From Gluconobacter sp. Dm-62 (GTDB lineage: Bacteria; Pseudomonadota; Alphaproteobacteria; Acetobacterales; Acetobacteraceae): a stretch of DNA of 64,000 bases. This document shows, piece after piece, positions 62,543 through 64,000 of the stretch. The notes beneath the pieces are model-generated. The model saw nothing but the letters and a program-made list of their open reading frames with translations, had not been told where the DNA came from and did no database searches. Location of the stretch: positions 62,001-126,000 of the forward strand of contig NZ_JAERLY010000005.1 in the NCBI RefSeq assembly GCF_018256155.1. Direction: 5' to 3'. Within the stretch, counting starts at the first letter, position 1. Each line of letters starts with the position of its first letter. Position numbers and translations under genes: made by a program.

Positions 62543-63103
62543 TCAGGAAAAAATCCGTTCCATCCATACCTCGATACTGTCTCCACTGCTGATCTGCGGA
62601 TCAATCAGTCCGTCAACCATGAAAGTCGGGGAGACATGAATGCCGTTCTGCCGTGCATATTTGCAGTGCCATTTGACGGCCTGCTGAAGCTCAGGGACGG
62701 CAAAGGCCTCAGCCAGTTCCAGTCCGCTATAGGCCTCGATCCGCCGGATAATATCGTTGGGTGTTGCATCCATATTCGGACCGGAACAGTGATCCCGAAA
62801 CTCGAACTCCTCCCGGTGCTCTCCCACAACGGTCATGACAGTCCGCGCGGCCTCCCGGCCGTTTTCCAGCGTGGAAGCCGCCAGAATGCAACGGACGATC
62901 ACGCCTGAAAACATATGCCACGGCTGTGACTGCAACCGCACCCTGACTGTCAGCCGATCTTCTCCAGCGGCCTTCAGGAGCCCGTCCAGCTTTCCAAAAG
63001 CCCGCACTGAAAACGGGCATGTCGGTTCGAGAAAAACTTCGAACAGCTTTGGCCCATGTCCCCACACCAGCGGCGCGACGGAGAGGGAAGTCGATCCTGT
63101 CAT
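62543..63103 (-). CDS. DsbA/thioredoxin-fold protein with a single active-site Cys
   Basis: This 186-residue protein has a DsbA-like layout: FEVFLEPTCPFSVRAFGKL near residue 21 where CPFC would be expected, then a helical insertion, and the cis-Pro loop GIHVSPTFMVDG near 152. The second Cys of the motif is Ser, so it cannot form the usual disulfide. There is no signal peptide, suggesting a cytoplasmic role such as glutathione-linked or other thiol chemistry. It is transcribed toward the RND operon; upstream, a lipoprotein gene diverges. Confidence 0.78.
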   Translation of the reverse strand: MTGSTSLSVAPLVWGHGPKLFEVFLEPTCPFSVRAFGKLDGLLKAAGEDRLTVRVRLQSQPWHMFSGVIVRCILAASTLENGREAARTVMTVVGEHREEFEFRDHCSGPNMDATPNDIIRRIEAYSGLELAEAFAVPELQQAVKWHCKYARQNGIHVSPTFMVDGLIDPQISSGDSIEVWMERIFS

Positions 63104-63227
63104 GATGTCTGTAATCCTTGTTACATTCTAAAGGCATTGACCTTTTCAGAAGTAACGATCCAATAAGCAGTCAGGTTCTGCTGGGCCTGTGCTTTACCCC
63201 GGCCCTTGCCACGAGTAGGCTTTCTTC

Positions 63228-63560
63228 ATGCGTTACGTGATTCTTTCCAGCCTGTTTCTGCTCGCATCCTGTTCTTCTGCGCCATGGGTTACGGGGCACA
63301 CGGACAGCAAGTGCATCCGGGAGCAGATGCTGAGTGGGGCCCAGGGCAATCCCCGCCCCTTCGCCACCGCAGCGAGCCTCTGCGCTGCCGCCATCCGTCA
63401 CGACAACGGTGGTCATGACCGCCCGCTGGACGTACGCGACGACACGACCCTTCAGGCCATGGCCGAAAACCCGGATTTCAACACCACCGGGCTTGCGTTC
63501 GTTCCGCGCGATTCCAAAACGCGCATTCCCGGCGGGATACGCAACATCAATATCGACTGA
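63228..63560 (+). CDS. Hypothetical lipoprotein
   Basis: This 110-residue protein has a lipoprotein signal MRYVILSSLFLLASC (lipobox LASC at 12-15). The mature part contains two Cys and a polar C-terminus with no recognisable domain. It diverges from the DsbA-like gene and is followed 55 bp later by a VOC-family gene on the same strand. Confidence 0.7.
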   Translation: MRYVILSSLFLLASCSSAPWVTGHTDSKCIREQMLSGAQGNPRPFATAASLCAAAIRHDNGGHDRPLDVRDDTTLQAMAENPDFNTTGLAFVPRDSKTRIPGGIRNINID

Positions 63561-63615
63561 GCCTGCGTGGAAACATTTCCGTTTCCCCGCACCCGGTCAC
63601 CAAGGAAGGTCTTTA

Positions 63616-63996
63616 ATGTTCAGCCACATCATGCTGGGTAGCAATAACATTGCCCGTTCCAAGACATTTTATGATGCCACACTCGGCGTCATCGGCTGTA
63701 CGCCTGCGGAACCCGATGCAAAGGGCCGTCTGGCCTATGTCCATTCCGGCGGACGTCTGCTCATTACGAAGCCACTGAACGGCGAGCCTGCAACCGGTGC
63801 CAATGGTGAGACGATCGGTTTTGCCATGAACAGTCCCGAACAGGTCGACGCCTGGCACAAGGCTGGCGTCGAGAATGGTGGCGAGGCGATCGAAAACCCG
63901 CCTGGCATCCGCCACACCGCAATAGGCGACCTCTATCTCGCTTATCTGCGCGATCCAGACGGCAACAAGCTCTGTGCCCTGTACAAGGCCGCCTGA
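63616..63996 (+). CDS. VOC-family protein (glyoxalase/bleomycin-resistance fold)
   Basis: This 126-residue protein starts FSHIMLGSNNIARSKTFYDATLG, a typical vicinal-oxygen-chelate start, and ends YLRDPDGNKLCALYKA with the metal-ligand region in the last strand. Members act on dicarbonyls, glyoxylate or antibiotics; the substrate here is unknown. ATG 63616 follows AAGGAAGG. A 5' extension of the frame to 63334 is not used. Confidence 0.85.
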   Translation: MFSHIMLGSNNIARSKTFYDATLGVIGCTPAEPDAKGRLAYVHSGGRLLITKPLNGEPATGANGETIGFAMNSPEQVDAWHKAGVENGGEAIENPPGIRHTAIGDLYLAYLRDPDGNKLCALYKAA

Positions 63997-64000
63997 AGCT

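Overview
The window reads as chromosome from an acetic acid bacterium, most likely Gluconobacter (Acetobacteraceae). Evidence: dense short spacers; a gluconate 5-dehydrogenase beside a GntP permease; a polyol ABC transporter operon ending in an SDR; and an aldehyde dehydrogenase/GMC oxidoreductase pair whose sizes (498 and 531 aa) and order match what I recall of the L-sorbosone and L-sorbose dehydrogenases of some Gluconobacter strains. Species assignment is inference. I saw no rRNA, tRNA, CRISPR array, transposase or integrase.

Layout. 1-8.6 kb: polyol and gluconate block (gntP fragment, gno, FGGY kinase, binding protein, two permeases, ATPase, SDR). 8.7-13.0 kb: iron-uptake operon (TonB siderophore receptor, DUF3649, PepSY-TM, DUF3325) behind a Fur-like palindrome. 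13.0-18.2 kb: Tat-exported phospholipase C and a second TonB receptor. 18.4-22.3 kb: LysR regulator, a frameshifted aspartate ammonia-lyase gene and an aspartate aminotransferase. 22.4-28.2 kb: a minus-strand operon (SDR, BCCP, biotin carboxylase, BCCP paralog without its biotin lysine) divergent from pxpB-pxpC-pxpA (5-oxoprolinase). 28.3-33.4 kb: DMT and MFS transporters, a small lipoprotein, a Pit phosphate transporter behind a PhoB-box-like repeat, and a Nudix hydrolase.

33.5-50.6 kb is the most interesting part. Three minus-strand transcription units and a divergent TetR gene share an operator-like element: (i) sndh-sdh; (ii) YdiF-type CoA-transferase and glycerate 2-kinase; (iii) a long probable operon of acyl-CoA dehydrogenase, SDR, DUF993 protein, TIM-barrel isomerase/epimerase, etfB, etfA, ETF-quinone oxidoreductase, sugar MFS porter and a GAPDH-family enzyme. 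Together they look like one co-regulated route that oxidises L-sorbose or a related sugar toward a sugar acid, handles it with CoA chemistry, sends electrons through ETF to ubiquinone, and returns glycerate to glycolysis. The gene content and shared element are visible; the pathway is inferred.

50.9-64 kb: cold-shock protein; lysine/saccharopine-dehydrogenase-like enzyme divergent from an Lrp/AsnC regulator; ABC-2 exporter trio; AtzH/HpxZ-like protein; complete RND tripartite efflux operon; DsbA-like protein with a single active-site cysteine; small lipoprotein; VOC-family protein.
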